From contig CM055895.1 in the NCBI GenBank assembly GCA_029582155.1, positions 22,998,745 to 23,062,744 of the forward strand: a stretch of 64,000 nucleotides of DNA, written 5' to 3'. Positions 25,701 to 34,660 of the stretch are shown here, piece after piece. The notes beneath the pieces are model-generated. The model did not search any database, was not told the origin of the DNA, and saw nothing but the letters and a program-made list of their open reading frames with translations. This DNA comes from Panopea generosa. Its lineage: Eukaryota > Mollusca > Bivalvia > Adapedonta > Hiatellidae. The number at the start of each line of letters is the position of its first letter. Position 1 is the stretch's first letter. The position numbers and the translations under genes are program-made.

Positions 25701-27014
25701 TTCAGCGATAGAACAAGACCGGGTTTGTTAAAATTGATGGCCTTTTGACTTAGAAATTCTAATTTTGATCGGGGAAGGGGTCAACGTTTGATTCTTTTCT
25801 TGTCTCTTTATATACGCAAGAGGACCCCCACCCCCATCAAACTTTATTATCCACTCCCCAAGCTCCTGTGAATTTTTACACATCCTCTTCGACTTCTAAC
25901 ACGAAAACACTGACAATCATCTGACCATGATATTGAATCAAGTGACTAATTTAAAACAATCTGATTGGAGCAAAAAAAAAATAACGACATCACATGACAA
26001 TAACAACTATTCCAACTATGGATATGTGGATAAGGGCTCAATACGGGGTATTTTACAAAGCGGTTTATATGGGAACTATATAAATAAAATATATTATTAA
26101 TACTTTTTATACGACAGATCATTCTAAAAATGACTTTGCTACATATACATGTATATGGGCGAAAAAGATTCCTCTAATACCCACACGACCGATGGGAACT
26201 GTAAATAGATTCCTCTAATACCCACAAGATCGATGGGAATAATTAATAGATTTCTTGAATACCCACACAGTCGGTGGGAACTATAAATAGATTCCTCTAA
26301 TACCCGCACGACCGACGGGAACTATAAATAGATTGCTCTAATAATACCCACACGATCGATGGGAACAATAAATAGATTCCTTTAATACCCACACAGTCCA
26401 TGGGAACTATGAATAGATTCCTCTAATACCCACACGACCGGTGGAAACTATAAATAGATTCCTTTAATACCCACACGATCGATGGGAACAATAAATAGAT
26501 TCCTTTAATACCCACACAGTCGGTGGGAACTATAAATAGATTCCTCTTATACCTACACGACCGGTGTGAACATAAAATCTTCACATTTTACAAAAATAAG
26601 AACGAAACGAAAAATCATTAAACCCGATTTGACACAACATTCCGACACTATTTAGCAATGACGTTGGTTCTAGGCAAGGCTGACTTTGTCCAAACATATG
26701 CCCTAAAACTGACTGTCCAATAGTATGCGTTCACAGGAAACGAACAACACAGTACTATATACCTAAGGTTCGATGTTGAGAGTTCCGTCACGAATGTTAA
26801 TTTATTTATTATATGATCTTTTCATTACAGACGAAGACCGTCGTCAATCATTTTAGACGACGATATTTTAGCAGACGAATCACGCGTACATATTGGCGGG
26901 AGTCTGCATTTACAGTTGGATCCGATAGCTCACCAAATATCCGACAAGGACCCGGATTTTCTGAGTTATGACAATGCAACGTACGGGACATTAAAGACGG
27001 AATCAGACTCTTAA
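7687..27014 (+). CDS. MNNL-DSL protein with mucin-like stalk, type I membrane (8 exons)
   Basis: Spliced coding sequence: 7687-7740, 9562-9716, 10289-10406, 11758-11900, 14260-14381, 15901-18464, 19736-19824, 26831-27014. That is 3429 nt, or 1142 residues plus TAA. All introns are GT-AG and the phases (0,2,0,2,1,0,2) join without a stop. Layout: signal peptide about 1-28; MNNL-like region about 29-150 with C47, C56, C63, C71 and an NPIQF block at 99-103; DSL domain about 157-204 with six cysteines; Thr/Ser/Pro/Lys-rich stalk about 207-1050; transmembrane helix about 1054-1079; KRRRR at 1080-1084; tail to 1142. MNNL and DSL together define Notch ligands of the Delta/Serrate/LAG-2 type, so a cell-surface ligand or modulator of Notch is inferred. 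EGF repeats are absent, which is unusual, so receptor activation is not assured; it could be an antagonist or do something else. A frame stop at 7651 precedes the start codon. Gene structure is manual, with no transcript support. Confidence 0.85.
7800..8115. repeat. GTGTCGT-type degenerate minisatellite, intron 1
   Basis: Irregular GTGTCGTGTCGTGTTATGTC units give several spurious overlapping frames. It starts 60 bp inside intron 1 of the DSL-mucin gene. Confidence 0.8.
8606..9405. repeat. 23-bp minisatellite, about 35 copies, intron 1
   Basis: The core GGTGCATCGATAACAAATA repeats every 23 bp; variants replace GGTGC by GTCGC or GTCAC. Because 23 is not a multiple of 3, three units form a 23-codon period, which creates long minus-strand frames that are not genes. 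Confidence 0.95.
9562..9716 (+). CDS. DSL-mucin gene exon 2: signal peptide end and MNNL start
   Basis: Acceptor TTTTAACAG, donor GTAAGT, phase 0 in and phase 2 out. Encodes residues 19-69 and part of 70. It contains VEVGLHEF, like the opening strand of Notch-ligand N-termini, then C47, C56 and the stretch CDPYFKVC (C56-C63), which corresponds to the cysteine-aromatic-Val-Cys block of the MNNL family. Confidence 0.82.
9870..10062 (-). mobile_element. SINE with class II tRNA-like head, in intron 2
   Basis: The minus strand reads GTGGCCGAGTGGTCTAAGGC, a Ser/Leu-tRNA-like A box, then a degenerate B box (GGTTAAAGTTCC) and a body with GTGGTTCTACTCAGATTC. Not a functional tRNA gene because the B box is broken. 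Confidence 0.55.
10289..10406 (+). CDS. DSL-mucin gene exon 3: MNNL middle
   Basis: Acceptor TATATATAG, donor GTACGT, phase 2 in and 0 out. Encodes residues 70-109. C71 is the fourth MNNL cysteine, and KPNPIQF at 97-103 matches the conserved Asn-Pro-Ile-x-Phe block of Notch-ligand N-termini. The intervening Ser/Lys/Asn-rich loop (73-95) is probably surface exposed. Confidence 0.8.
11375..11665. repeat. Triplet microsatellites (CCA)n, (AAG)n, (CAA/CAG)n, intron 3
   Basis: A CCA run at 11378-11410 is followed by AAG and then long CAA/CAG runs, ending 95 bp before exon 4. The reading frames through it are low-complexity. Confidence 0.9.
11758..11900 (+). CDS. DSL-mucin gene exon 4: MNNL C2-like end and lead-in to DSL
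   Basis: Acceptor CCTCTGCAG, donor GTACGG, phase 0 in and 2 out. Encodes residues 110-156 and part of 157. MSVTVEIWNDN (112-122) corresponds to the beta strand that follows the NPI block in Notch ligands (consensus like FSLIIEA). The rest links MNNL to the DSL domain. Confidence 0.82.
11985..14035. repeat. 42-bp minisatellite, about 48 copies, filling intron 4
   Basis: The core GACGTTGACAGGGATGAATG repeats every 42 bp with AGTATAAGCAACATGAGAC. It fills 2.05 of the 2.36 kb of intron 4. The period of 14 codons explains the long minus-strand frames. In the second half pairs of units alternate (TTGACTAGG against TTGACAGGG), a higher-order pattern. Confidence 0.95.
14260..14381 (+). CDS. DSL-mucin gene exon 5: DSL domain
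   Basis: Acceptor ATTATTCAG, donor GTGAGT, phase 2 in and 1 out. Encodes residues 157-197. The cysteine spacing C166-x8-C175-x3-C179-x7-C187-x7-C195, closed by C204 in exon 6 (x8), follows the DSL pattern. CEENNYGQLCSVHC aligns with the family core, including the conserved Tyr-Gly. The third loop is shorter than the canonical one, so the Arg-Asp-Asp-x-Phe-Gly segment is missing. Confidence 0.85.
14903..15490. mobile_element. Inverted-repeat element in intron 5 with a second internal hairpin
   Basis: The outer arms ACAGTATTTTGTACAATAT (about 14911) and, inverted, GTACAAAATACTGTC (about 15458) pair. Inner arms of about 55 bp at 15258-15312 and 15330-15394, including AGGTGAATATATAGTTCT, also pair. 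This suggests a small non-autonomous DNA element. Confidence 0.45.
15515..15812 (-). mobile_element. SINE family B, inverted copy in intron 5
   Basis: The reverse strand starts with GCAGCAGTGGTTCAGTTGTG and the B box GGGTTCGAAACTC, then the same body as at 6454-6690 (CTCCAGTGTGGCAG, TTGTTGAAAGCGATGC). It ends 88 bp before exon 6 of the DSL-mucin gene. Confidence 0.75.
15901..18464 (+). CDS. DSL-mucin gene exon 6: DSL end and giant repetitive mucin-like stalk
   Basis: A 2564-nt exon, phase 1 in and 0 out, with acceptor CACATTCAAG and donor GTATGC. It opens with GFTGKSC (C204), completing the DSL domain, then runs 848 residues with almost no cysteine. About 16100-17520 encodes fourteen 34-residue repeats and a degenerate fifteenth, built around STRKPHKPTTLPLPTTKS. 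The remainder to 18464 is non-repetitive Ser/Thr-rich sequence with a few N-glycosylation sequons. Such composition predicts dense O-glycosylation and an extended, stiff stalk, unusually basic because of Lys and His. The reverse strand is also open for 569 codons; that is a by-product of the repeat composition. Confidence 0.88.
16100..17520 (+). repeat. Coding 102-bp minisatellite in exon 6
   Basis: Fourteen full units of 102 bp (34 codons) and a diverged fifteenth, all in frame. Units differ at a few sites (STRK/STQK, KPTT/KSTT, SVPL/IVPL/IAPP), and the variants alternate in the middle of the array. This points to expansion by unequal exchange or slippage. Confidence 0.95.
19736..19824 (+). 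CDS. DSL-mucin gene exon 7: transmembrane helix
   Basis: Acceptor CTATAG, donor GTAAGT, phase 0 in and 2 out. Encodes residues 1053-1081 and part of 1082. WVIPMVLGVVGGVLALAF and the following residues to F1079 form a single hydrophobic helix with small-residue GxxxG-like spacing, ended by KRR. An alternative acceptor two bases downstream would give a hydrophilic frame; the phase match and the helix favour this one. Confidence 0.82.
19978..21515. repeat. 22-bp minisatellite with 44-bp higher-order unit, intron 7
   Basis: Alternating half-units GGTGGTGTAATCGCCCTGTG and GGTGGTGTACTTGCTGTGTG, each 22 bp, give a 44-bp period for about 35 periods. It starts 150 bp after the transmembrane exon. Confidence 0.95.
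22151..22261. repeat. Short imperfect inverted repeat (hairpin, MITE-like)
   Basis: AGTGCTACCTACAAAATTCC and the following bases to about 22190 pair with 22220-22261, arms of about 40 bp with a few mismatches around a 29-bp loop. It lies 200 bp before the Tc1 relic but does not match its far end. Confidence 0.6.
22473..23471 (+). pseudogene. Broken Tc1/mariner transposase
   Basis: The first frame (22473-23036) carries an N-terminal helix-turn-helix (residues about 5-45), the GRPRV hinge at about 56-60, a second HTH and VLFSDESRF, with the first catalytic Asp at residue 147. After a frameshift the second Asp lies in MHDNARPQTA at about 23168-23197. After another shift comes DWPAKSPDSNPIEQIWDE, with the catalytic Glu in PIEQIW. 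At least two frameshifts and several stops make it inactive. Terminal inverted repeats were not found. It sits in intron 7 of the DSL-mucin gene. Confidence 0.85.
23838..24310 (+). repeat. Dispersed repeat R1, copy b
   Basis: Starts with CATAGTACCACCATTGCAAA and includes a block with GTATGAATACATGATTTCGG and TTTGTCACCAGTGTACACAC. Nearly identical to 24863-25330; related to 4700-5125 and, inverted, to 37740-38065. Confidence 0.75.
24863..25330 (+). repeat. Dispersed repeat R1, copy c
   Basis: Second copy in the same orientation, 1025 bp downstream of copy b, with the same start and only scattered differences. About 550 bp of AT-rich sequence with no match separates the two. Confidence 0.75.
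26165..26575. repeat. 41-bp minisatellite, about ten copies, intron 7
   Basis: The core ATTCCTCTAATACCCACACG with CGATGGGAACTATAAATAG repeats every 41 bp, ending 255 bp before exon 8. Confidence 0.9.
26831..27014 (+). CDS. DSL-mucin gene exon 8: cytoplasmic tail and stop
   Basis: Acceptor TTTTCATTACAG; phase 2 in, ending at TAA. Completes the basic stop-transfer cluster KRRRR and gives a 59-residue acidic tail. The tail has lysines at 1121 and 1137, NATY at 1130-1133 and YGTL at 1133-1136, which fits the YxxPhi endocytic sorting signal. The C-terminus (ESDS) is not a class I PDZ ligand. The previous exon is 7.0 kb upstream. Confidence 0.8.
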
Positions 27015-27184
27015 ACAAGCTGACAAACGAGCGACTGCGGTCTAATGATGACGTCATTGGATCATTTTGTATCAAGCGTATGTATACACATACGAGCATA
27101 TCTGAACTAGCTTCATCAAACATTAAAATTCTTAGATCAATACGAATATGGAATACAAATTTACACGCAATAATTTTAATCAAA

Positions 27185-27190
27185 ATTAAA
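27185..27190 (+). terminator. Candidate polyadenylation signal ATTAAA
   Basis: ATTAAA lies 171 bp after the stop codon of the DSL-mucin gene, followed by T-rich then GT-rich sequence. It is the common variant hexamer; no 3' end data support it. Confidence 0.35.
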
Positions 27191-27199
27191 TTTTGTATT

Positions 27200-27694
27200 T
27201 AAGATGTTTTATTGATGAGTGTGCTTTAATTATCTGGGACAGTTGCACTCAATCTGAGAAACAGACCACTCGGACGATCAAAATACGTGGCAGCTTTTAG
27301 TGTTAACGGATTAACTTGTTCAGCTTGTCAAAGAAATCGATTATATGCCTTTGTGTATTTAAGCTTTCCTATATCTGCGATGCCCACCAAAAATGTGTTA
27401 GTCTTCTAAGGTTTGTTTGTGTGTGTGTGTGTGCGTGTGTGCGTGCGTGCGTGCGTGCGTGTGTGTGTTGGGGTGGGGGATGTAGTGCACGATACAGATA
27501 GAAAGCCATCGTCAGTTTATTCTGTCTCTTTATCGTGCTCGGTGTAGAGCATCGTCACACGTGCCCTCGGTTTAAATTTTCATTCTATCGACCGTTTGTG
27601 TGCCTTTATCTGAACACGAAAATAATTAAAATTAGTATATAAAAACAACAATATATTTGTCAAAACATTTTCACTAGCTTTTCCTATAACTGTT
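27200..27694. other. No gene seen
   Basis: AT-rich sequence after the DSL-mucin gene with only the TG-rich microsatellite at 27418-27470. Confidence 0.5.
27418..27470. repeat. (TG)n / (TGCG)n microsatellite
   Basis: A GTGT run, then GTGC units, then G-rich sequence. It could adopt Z-DNA, but no function is implied. Confidence 0.8.
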
Positions 27695-28232
27695 TTCAAC
27701 AGTTAAAGATGATGAAACATGTCTATATTTCCAACAGTTAAAGATGATGAAACATGTCTATATTTCCATATTTCCAACAGTTAAAGATGATGAAACATGT
27801 CTATACTTCCAACAGTTAAAGATGACGATACATGTCTATATTTTCAACAGTTAAAGATGATGAAACATGTCTATATTTCCAACAGTTAAAGATGACGAAA
27901 CATGTCTATATTTCCAACAGTTAAAGATGATGATACATGTCTATATTTCCAACAGTTAAAGATGATGATACATGTCTATATTTTCAACAGTTAGAGATGA
28001 CGAAACATGTCTATATTTTCAACAGTTAAAGATGACGAAACATGTCTATATTTTCAACAGTTAAAGATGATGAAACATGTCTATATTTCCAACAGTTAAA
28101 GATGAGGAAACATGTCTATATTTTCAACAGGTAAAGATGTTGAAACATGTCTATATGTCCAACAGTTAAAGATGACGAAACTTGTCTATATTTCCAACAG
28201 TTGAAGATGATGTTACATGTCTATATTTCGTC
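27695..28232. repeat. 35-bp minisatellite, about 15 copies, 3' of the DSL-mucin gene
   Basis: The core CAACAGTTAAAGATGATGAA, followed by ACATGTCTATATTTC, repeats every 35 bp. Every unit carries a splice-acceptor-like TTTCCAACAG. Confidence 0.92.
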
Positions 28233-29140
28233 CAACATGCATCTAATGGCTGTGATTACATCACTGAGACGCTTTTAAATATTTACTAGATCTTTAAAAA
28301 GAATTAGAATAGTCAAGTTCATTTTTATTAAAAAATATTTTTGATTACTATTCATTTGCTCAACCATTTCTTTGTTTCCCTTTCTATATCAAACGCGTCA
28401 TTTGTACATAAATCACGATTAAAGCGTCACAATTAGAATAGCTGAAATAAATGTTGTATAATTTAAACCTGTTTAAAAATATTCATCCTTTTATTGTTTT
28501 TGTGTTGGCTGTTTATATCTTCATATGCTGAAGTTTCTATAAAACATTAGTGAAACTAAAATAACGTGTTATTCATTAAATCAACTAAATTTAACGACTT
28601 TGTTAAGATAATTTGTTATACATGTATAATGGTCGACTGAAGACGAAAAACTAACTTATTGTTTGATAGTGTTGATACTGGTTACCCAGCAACGTGTATC
28701 ACTGTGTTCAATTGTCCTGTCATCGGCATTTGTTTTCTATCCGCTTGAACAATTTATTGCAAATTCCGGTCGCACATGACGTGCTTCTAACAGTTAGCTT
28801 TTACAGGTAAACAGACATTGGCCGCTGGGACGTAAGTCCCTATGCTGAATTTTGCATACAATCATGGACTCAATTTTACAATGCTATTTCAATCCATATG
28901 TAATGTTGGTAAAATCATCGTTATACATTGTAAAGTAGAATCCATTCCATATGTTTAAAGACCAGCCCAAGATAAGCCAGAAATGGGAATGATATTAAAA
29001 GTTTTGGTCTGAAAGAGTTGAATTGAATTATAACTATGTGTTATGGAAAAAGACGTGTTCACTAAAATCAAAAAGTGTTCCGGAATTCCCTGAATTCATA
29101 TTTTATATGAGTTCCCAATGTTTCTTATTCTCAAGTAATA
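28233..29140. other. No gene seen
   Basis: AT-rich sequence between the 35-bp minisatellite and a patch at 29150-29390 that repeats phrases like GGGGCTATTGTCCG imperfectly. Confidence 0.45.
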
Positions 29141-29569
29141 TTGACTATAATTAAGGTGCTACTTTCATATGATAAAAGGGACTATTATCCGCTTATACAA
29201 AATCATCAAGGGGCCATTCTTCACCCGCTCACGATAACCAAAGGGTTTATACCCCAGGATGAAGTGGCTACTGTTCGCAAGTGCAATATGACGAAGGGGC
29301 TATTGTCCGCGTTTGCAAAATTCGGCCTATGGGTTATTGTCCGAGGGGCTAATGTCCTAAGGGCTTATGTCCTATATTCGGCTTTACATACGATTTATTT
29401 ACATAAGTATATTTATTTCAACGGCGTACTTAGGGAGCGCCATGAAATCTGAACGGGTACATATGTTTTTCAGTAGAAAAATAGTAGATTTTAATAAAAA
29501 CTATGGGAGTTCAGGGGTGGAGCGAGGGTCTGTTATTTTTTTTTTAAAGAGTAGGTCCCTCATTGGCCT

Positions 29570-30002
29570 TTGAGCCTGTATGGTTCAGGCTAAGAATAGA
29601 ATCACGGTCGATCTCTGCAGAGGGGTAGGAATCCTCCGAATGGGTGTCATGCTCATTTAATAATTTTTTGTCATTTTCAATATTGTGGTTAAATTATCAA
29701 CCCCTGTGTGGTTCCAGGGAGCAATGAGTGATGGCAATAATAGGATTACTGTGGCTTATGCATGTCGTAAGAAGCGACAAATTGAGTAATACGATAGAGT
29801 TTGCTGAAACTCTGCAGTTCTGCAGGTATCAAGGTTCTAGGTTCATTCTGCATATTAATTTGTTGGTGTATTTTTTAATCTGTATGTTAATTTGTTGTTT
29901 TTTTGTACATGTAGAGTATACCTGGAATTTCCCTTCCTGTTGGCGTCGAATAACCTATAATGTGCTGGTACGCCGTAAAACCTCATTCATTCATTCATTG
30001 GA
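29570..30002 (+). mobile_element. SINE-like family D, with CATT tail
   Basis: About 430 bp ending in GGTACGCCGTAAAACCTCAT and (CATT)n. An inverted relative lies at 52728-53124. No protein is encoded and no clear tRNA-like head is seen, so it could equally be the 3' end of a LINE. Confidence 0.6.
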
Positions 30003-33000
30003 CTTTATAAGCAATACTAACTACTATTGAACACTTCTTCGCCAGTTAATAAAAACTAACAAAAACCTCTGATACAATACCGCCATTGAAATGAACAATT
30101 GATGGTGTTGAAACAGACAACGGAAAGGCCATTTGTTAAAATAATCATTTAAGTTCAGTTTCTACTTAAAACGGAAACGGTACAAACCTACCAACTTTAC
30201 GGGCCGTAACTCATGTTGGCAGAACTTGTGGCCCAACTCTATTGCTTACATGTGTTTGTAAATGTGTATAGTTATACTACTATTGTAATGCAATTGTATT
30301 GCTGTAAAAGAAAACTGTATAAGCTATGTATAAGCCTCGATTACTTTTATGGGCAAATCTATGACCTCAACACCACAATACACAATGTCTTTATCGTTTA
30401 CTACGGTACTGTTTGCGAGCCGTAATTCCAACGTTTACCGTTGCCAACCATAGGGGTGAGTTCCATCTGGTACTGAAGCCCTGACGAAGTGAAATTGTTT
30501 GTGTCTGAACTTTCTGTTAAAACTTGGTGGATATTAAAACATAGTCTGTTTCTGAAATTATTAGAAATTAAAAAGGAAGTGCAAAGTGGATAGTTCCTAT
30601 ATATTATTTTAAAATTAAGTAACGAATAGGTTATTTTTTAAATTGATATAATCTTTAAAACGATCCAATCTTATTATAAGAAATATATCTGTTTAAATTA
30701 AACTGCTTTTTTACCTTGCCATCGACAATTTGCTTACTGGTGTTAACATGATTAATCATGATCGCTCAAATAGCTAAACGGAAATTTGAATAGTTATTTC
30801 CCCTTATATGTAACTTGCTACTGAAATTATATTGAACTGGTTAAGTCACAACTTATCATTTCAGCATCATTGAATGACAAGCTGATGGCAAGGCTGGGCT
30901 GCGCTTTTTGGTCCGTTAATCGATTACTATTGTCCACATACTCAAACACCGTTGATTTGAGTTGACTTATGATAACGCACGTGTTGCTAATTGACTCTTA
31001 GGAATATGCCGCCATTACATATTTGATTGATTTACGTGTATTAAGAACAGTAACTAAATTTTATTCAGTAGAGAAATTGGTTTGGGTTATTCCCCTTTAG
31101 TCCACTATATTGCTATTTTAGCTTGGCGTTAATTTTATCAAAACTTGAACAGTGATTAATGTATCCATTGGTCTTAATCAATCGTTTTATACAATCGGGC
31201 AAATATGGCGATAATTTGACTTACTGATACTTCTTCATATAATTCTCATACTGAAGTGAAATTGACGTTTCAAACCACAGTACAGCCAATTTTGCAATTA
31301 TCTACATATAAAGAACATTTTATTTCTGAAGTACTGTAACGTTACCACCGATTTTAAAGGGGTTTGCTGTCTGTGGAGAGTTATCTCTCGTTCGAAAAAG
31401 AAGTTGAAAAACATGAGCTTAACAAGAAAGCAACGCTAATAACTTAATTCACACTTCTTTACTTTTGCTAATTCTGTCCAAAAGGCATTTAGTGCATCCC
31501 TACTAACTCTCAAAAAGTCATATTTTTATACAAAAGCATCCACTGTCATTCAATCTTGACATACTCGTCTCATTTATGTAAAGATGTATGTTTTCTAAGA
31601 TGCATATTTTAATGTTTCAAGTGTATTTTTTCAAAATAAATTTCCACGACAAAATAATTTTCAATTTTCAAATTTTATAAAAGATACTAATGCAGCCAAA
31701 TATCAATTAAGGTCAACTAAACCATACCAACAACAATCATAAATGTTGTTTAGTGTCTGTTGGTATTCTGATAATGGCAATCACTGATGGTTTACGGCAT
31801 ATAATGTAACAGTTACAAATGATAATGTCTTATTAATAAAGCTATACAATTGTAACCTAACACAACTAGTGTCTACAGATACACAATCAATATAATTTAA
31901 ATACGTCGGGTCGAATTCGTCTGATACTTTATGAGAATCTGTTTGCGCTATAAGCGAAGGCGTTTGGCTTTATATTGATTTTACATATAACAAACGACCA
32001 TAGTTGCATTCAATTTAACATTGAATTTGAATAGCGACTTCAGTGTTTCAAACCTGACTGCCGGATTAGGATAAGTCAACACTAATAACAAGTGATTTAT
32101 ATCACATGGCTACATAAAGTTAATTGGTTCTTCAAAATATGATCAATCATCAATTAAGTTAGACAAATTAAAATTAATCTTCGCCAATTAATACTGAAAT
32201 AAGTAAATATAATCACCAAATCCATTAAGTAAAATAGTAAACAGTAGAATATGTTGAAATAATCAACTTATACTTTAATTAATAAGACAAATAAATTAGT
32301 TCATTAACAATCCATCATTATTCATTCATACAGACTTACAATAATTATCAATTTGTTTTTAAATAATCATCTCATAAGGTGAGACTCCACTACTAAAAAG
32401 AGGTCGTACGTGAACCATATATTCAAATTAAGGCCGTATACTCAAACTATACGGTCAAACTGCAGATACCATGGTCGCTGGTTGAACTGCCTCATATTCG
32501 ATGTGATTATTCACTTATTTTGGCAAGCGCATGGTTAACATATACAAACGTTTTATGGTTTACATACGTACATATACAACATCAGGCAAGTTTACATACG
32601 TACATATACAACATCAGGCAAGTTTAAACCCGACATCTTAAAACAAAGATCTAAATGTCATTGCCAACGACTGTTTGCCAAAAAAATAAAAGAAACATTA
32701 AGTTATACATCAAACTGACGGACGAACAAACACATATAACAAAATCAGACAGACAGTCAAACCGCATCGCACCGTACAAGACTACACAACAGCAGTTGTG
32801 CAAGCTCAAAATATCAAAAAAATACATCTCCTCAATATTATTTTAGATGATACGACTATAACAATACGTGCGATTTTACTATATTTTTGCACTAATAAAA
32901 GAGTGCGACATTAAACCTTTGAGTTGCAACATATACCGGTTGTACAAATCTTACGACATTTAGCGTTAAAGGTGCGACATATAGCGGCAGATGATTTTGC

Positions 33001-33554
33001 GACATTCAGTCTTGCGACAAATAACATTTAGCGTTGGTGCAATATTTAACGTTGCTACACATTTCCCCCTATATATCACGCCTTTATATACTCATGGACC
33101 CCTTATTGCCAAAAGGAAATATGTCAAAATAACATACTGAAAAGGATTTTCTTTGGGCCAGCGAATAGATTAGACTCATATAGATTTTCCGCTGAATATT
33201 GCAATATATTTTGTGACGTATCATATGAGTCACGTGATTTCATTTTGATTTCAATTTGATGCGTTATACACGTAGTAAAAATTGTTTCGTCTTAAAAAGA
33301 GTCCCGGAATGACGTTGCGAAGGTCCTTAACCAGTATTCAAGTGCTGTCTATTTTTACAATGGTCGTTTCATTCCATACCATTCGGTTTATATTTATTAA
33401 TGATAATAAGATTCTTTTTATCCATTTTAATAATTATTTTATTTTTTAAGACATCTAAAGCGGGTTTTTCTGATCGACTCCCTTTAACATCTTCGATATG
33501 TTTCCGCCCCTTAAGCAAATTTCATCGCTATGTTTCCGCCCCTTAATTTAAGTC
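30003..33554. other. Intergenic, nothing recognised
   Basis: AT-rich sequence without coding-like frames longer than about 70 codons. The only structure seen is a 27-bp direct repeat at 32570-32620 (TTTACATACGTACATATACA twice) and recurring TGCGACA-type phrases at 32900-33060. Confidence 0.5.
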
Positions 33555-33647
33555 TTGCTCAATTGTTTAACTTACTCGCTTCACTTCTGTAACGACAGTG
33601 CGGTGTTACAAAGCTTCAATATAGAATATAAAATATTACAAATAAAT

Positions 33648-33732
33648 ATGTTGATTTCCAGACATAAGATACAGTTAGTTATGATAGTTTTCGTTCTAGC
33701 AACGTGCTTAAGTGTGTTTAGGATACTTAAAG
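33648..33732 (+). CDS. First exon of a putative type II membrane protein (signal anchor)
   Basis: Encodes 28 residues and one base before a GTATGT donor (phase 1). The N-terminus MLISRHKIQLVMIVFVLATC has a short basic cytosolic stub and then a hydrophobic anchor ending at RILKG. This is the layout of Golgi-resident type II proteins such as glycosyltransferases, with no luminal cleavage site obvious. The next compatible exon is at 40829-40968. The frame stays open upstream to about 33555, so an earlier start is possible, but the anchor argues for this ATG. Function unknown; family membership is not shown by these exons. Confidence 0.5.
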
Positions 33733-34660
33733 GTATGTACGCAATATAATGTTTTAGTTGAGCAAGGACTTACACATGTATATAGAAGGATAGGAAACTT
33801 GCATCTCTGTACTAAATGTTTATAAAATAGCATGCGAAGAGTTAATAATTTGGCAAATTAATCATTCAAATTTCTCAGGTAGTTGAATTCTTTTATGTAG
33901 CCACAAATAATTTTTCACACAATTTTTTTAAAAGGGCGCGGTAAGATCAAACTCGACCTTTACGCAGTCTCAATATCACGACACGCACGGACGCAGATGG
34001 TTCAAACGAATGCACATCCCCTATACTTGGCTGGTAATTGCAACTTACATAAGAAGCTATGTCAAATGTTATGTATATGTTGTTAATAAATATTCTGAAT
34101 TGATTTATTATAATTGGGTGGGTAAAATACTAAGATTATATGGGTAAATCATATGTTTTTTGTTACTTAATATATTTTGTCAATATACTGCACATTTTAT
34201 ACTTTTTTTCAAAATTTAATGTTTATAATGCTTATATCTGGCATGTGCAAATCTATTGTCAATTGTATATATAATGATGAGAAACTGTTAAGTTTAAGTC
34301 AATAAAATATGTCTATGTCTCTGTCATAAAATATACTTTTCATAAAGATGAAGAACTGAAAACCGCCATGCCAATTTCTTAAAACCGTTTTTTTTATATT
34401 ATCAAAACCCCTGCCCTAAGATATAGACACCGTTTCCGGTTGATATGCAAGGCTGTATTTATGTGTGTTTATAATGGACAAACACTGATATGATCAAGTT
34501 TAAATATCATGGACAAATATGGAACTCAATACTGAAATATTGATTATCTAATTGTTTTCCTCAAAATAGTCAATATTGTAGTATAGATAAAACATTAGAA
34601 ATATCTCATTGTCCTCGTATTGGAAAATTTGAAATTTTGAACTGACAATAGACCGCAAAG

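Larger units (their letters stand above)
23723..25727. mobile_element. Inverted-repeat DNA element flanked by TTAA, containing two copies of a dispersed repeat
   Basis: Bases 23723-23774 (CAAACCCGGTCTCGTTCTAT...) are repeated inverted at about 25674-25727 with around five mismatches. TTAA flanks both sides (23719-23722 and 25728-25731), the target site used by piggyBac-type elements, although an extended inverted repeat could also give this. No transposase is visible inside, so it would be non-autonomous. It contains two copies of the repeat described at 23838-24310 and 24863-25330. Confidence 0.55.

Noticed and set aside
29141..29452. A 103-codon frame
   Set aside because: It crosses imperfect repeats of GGGGCTATTGTCCG-type phrases and has no domain or splice support.
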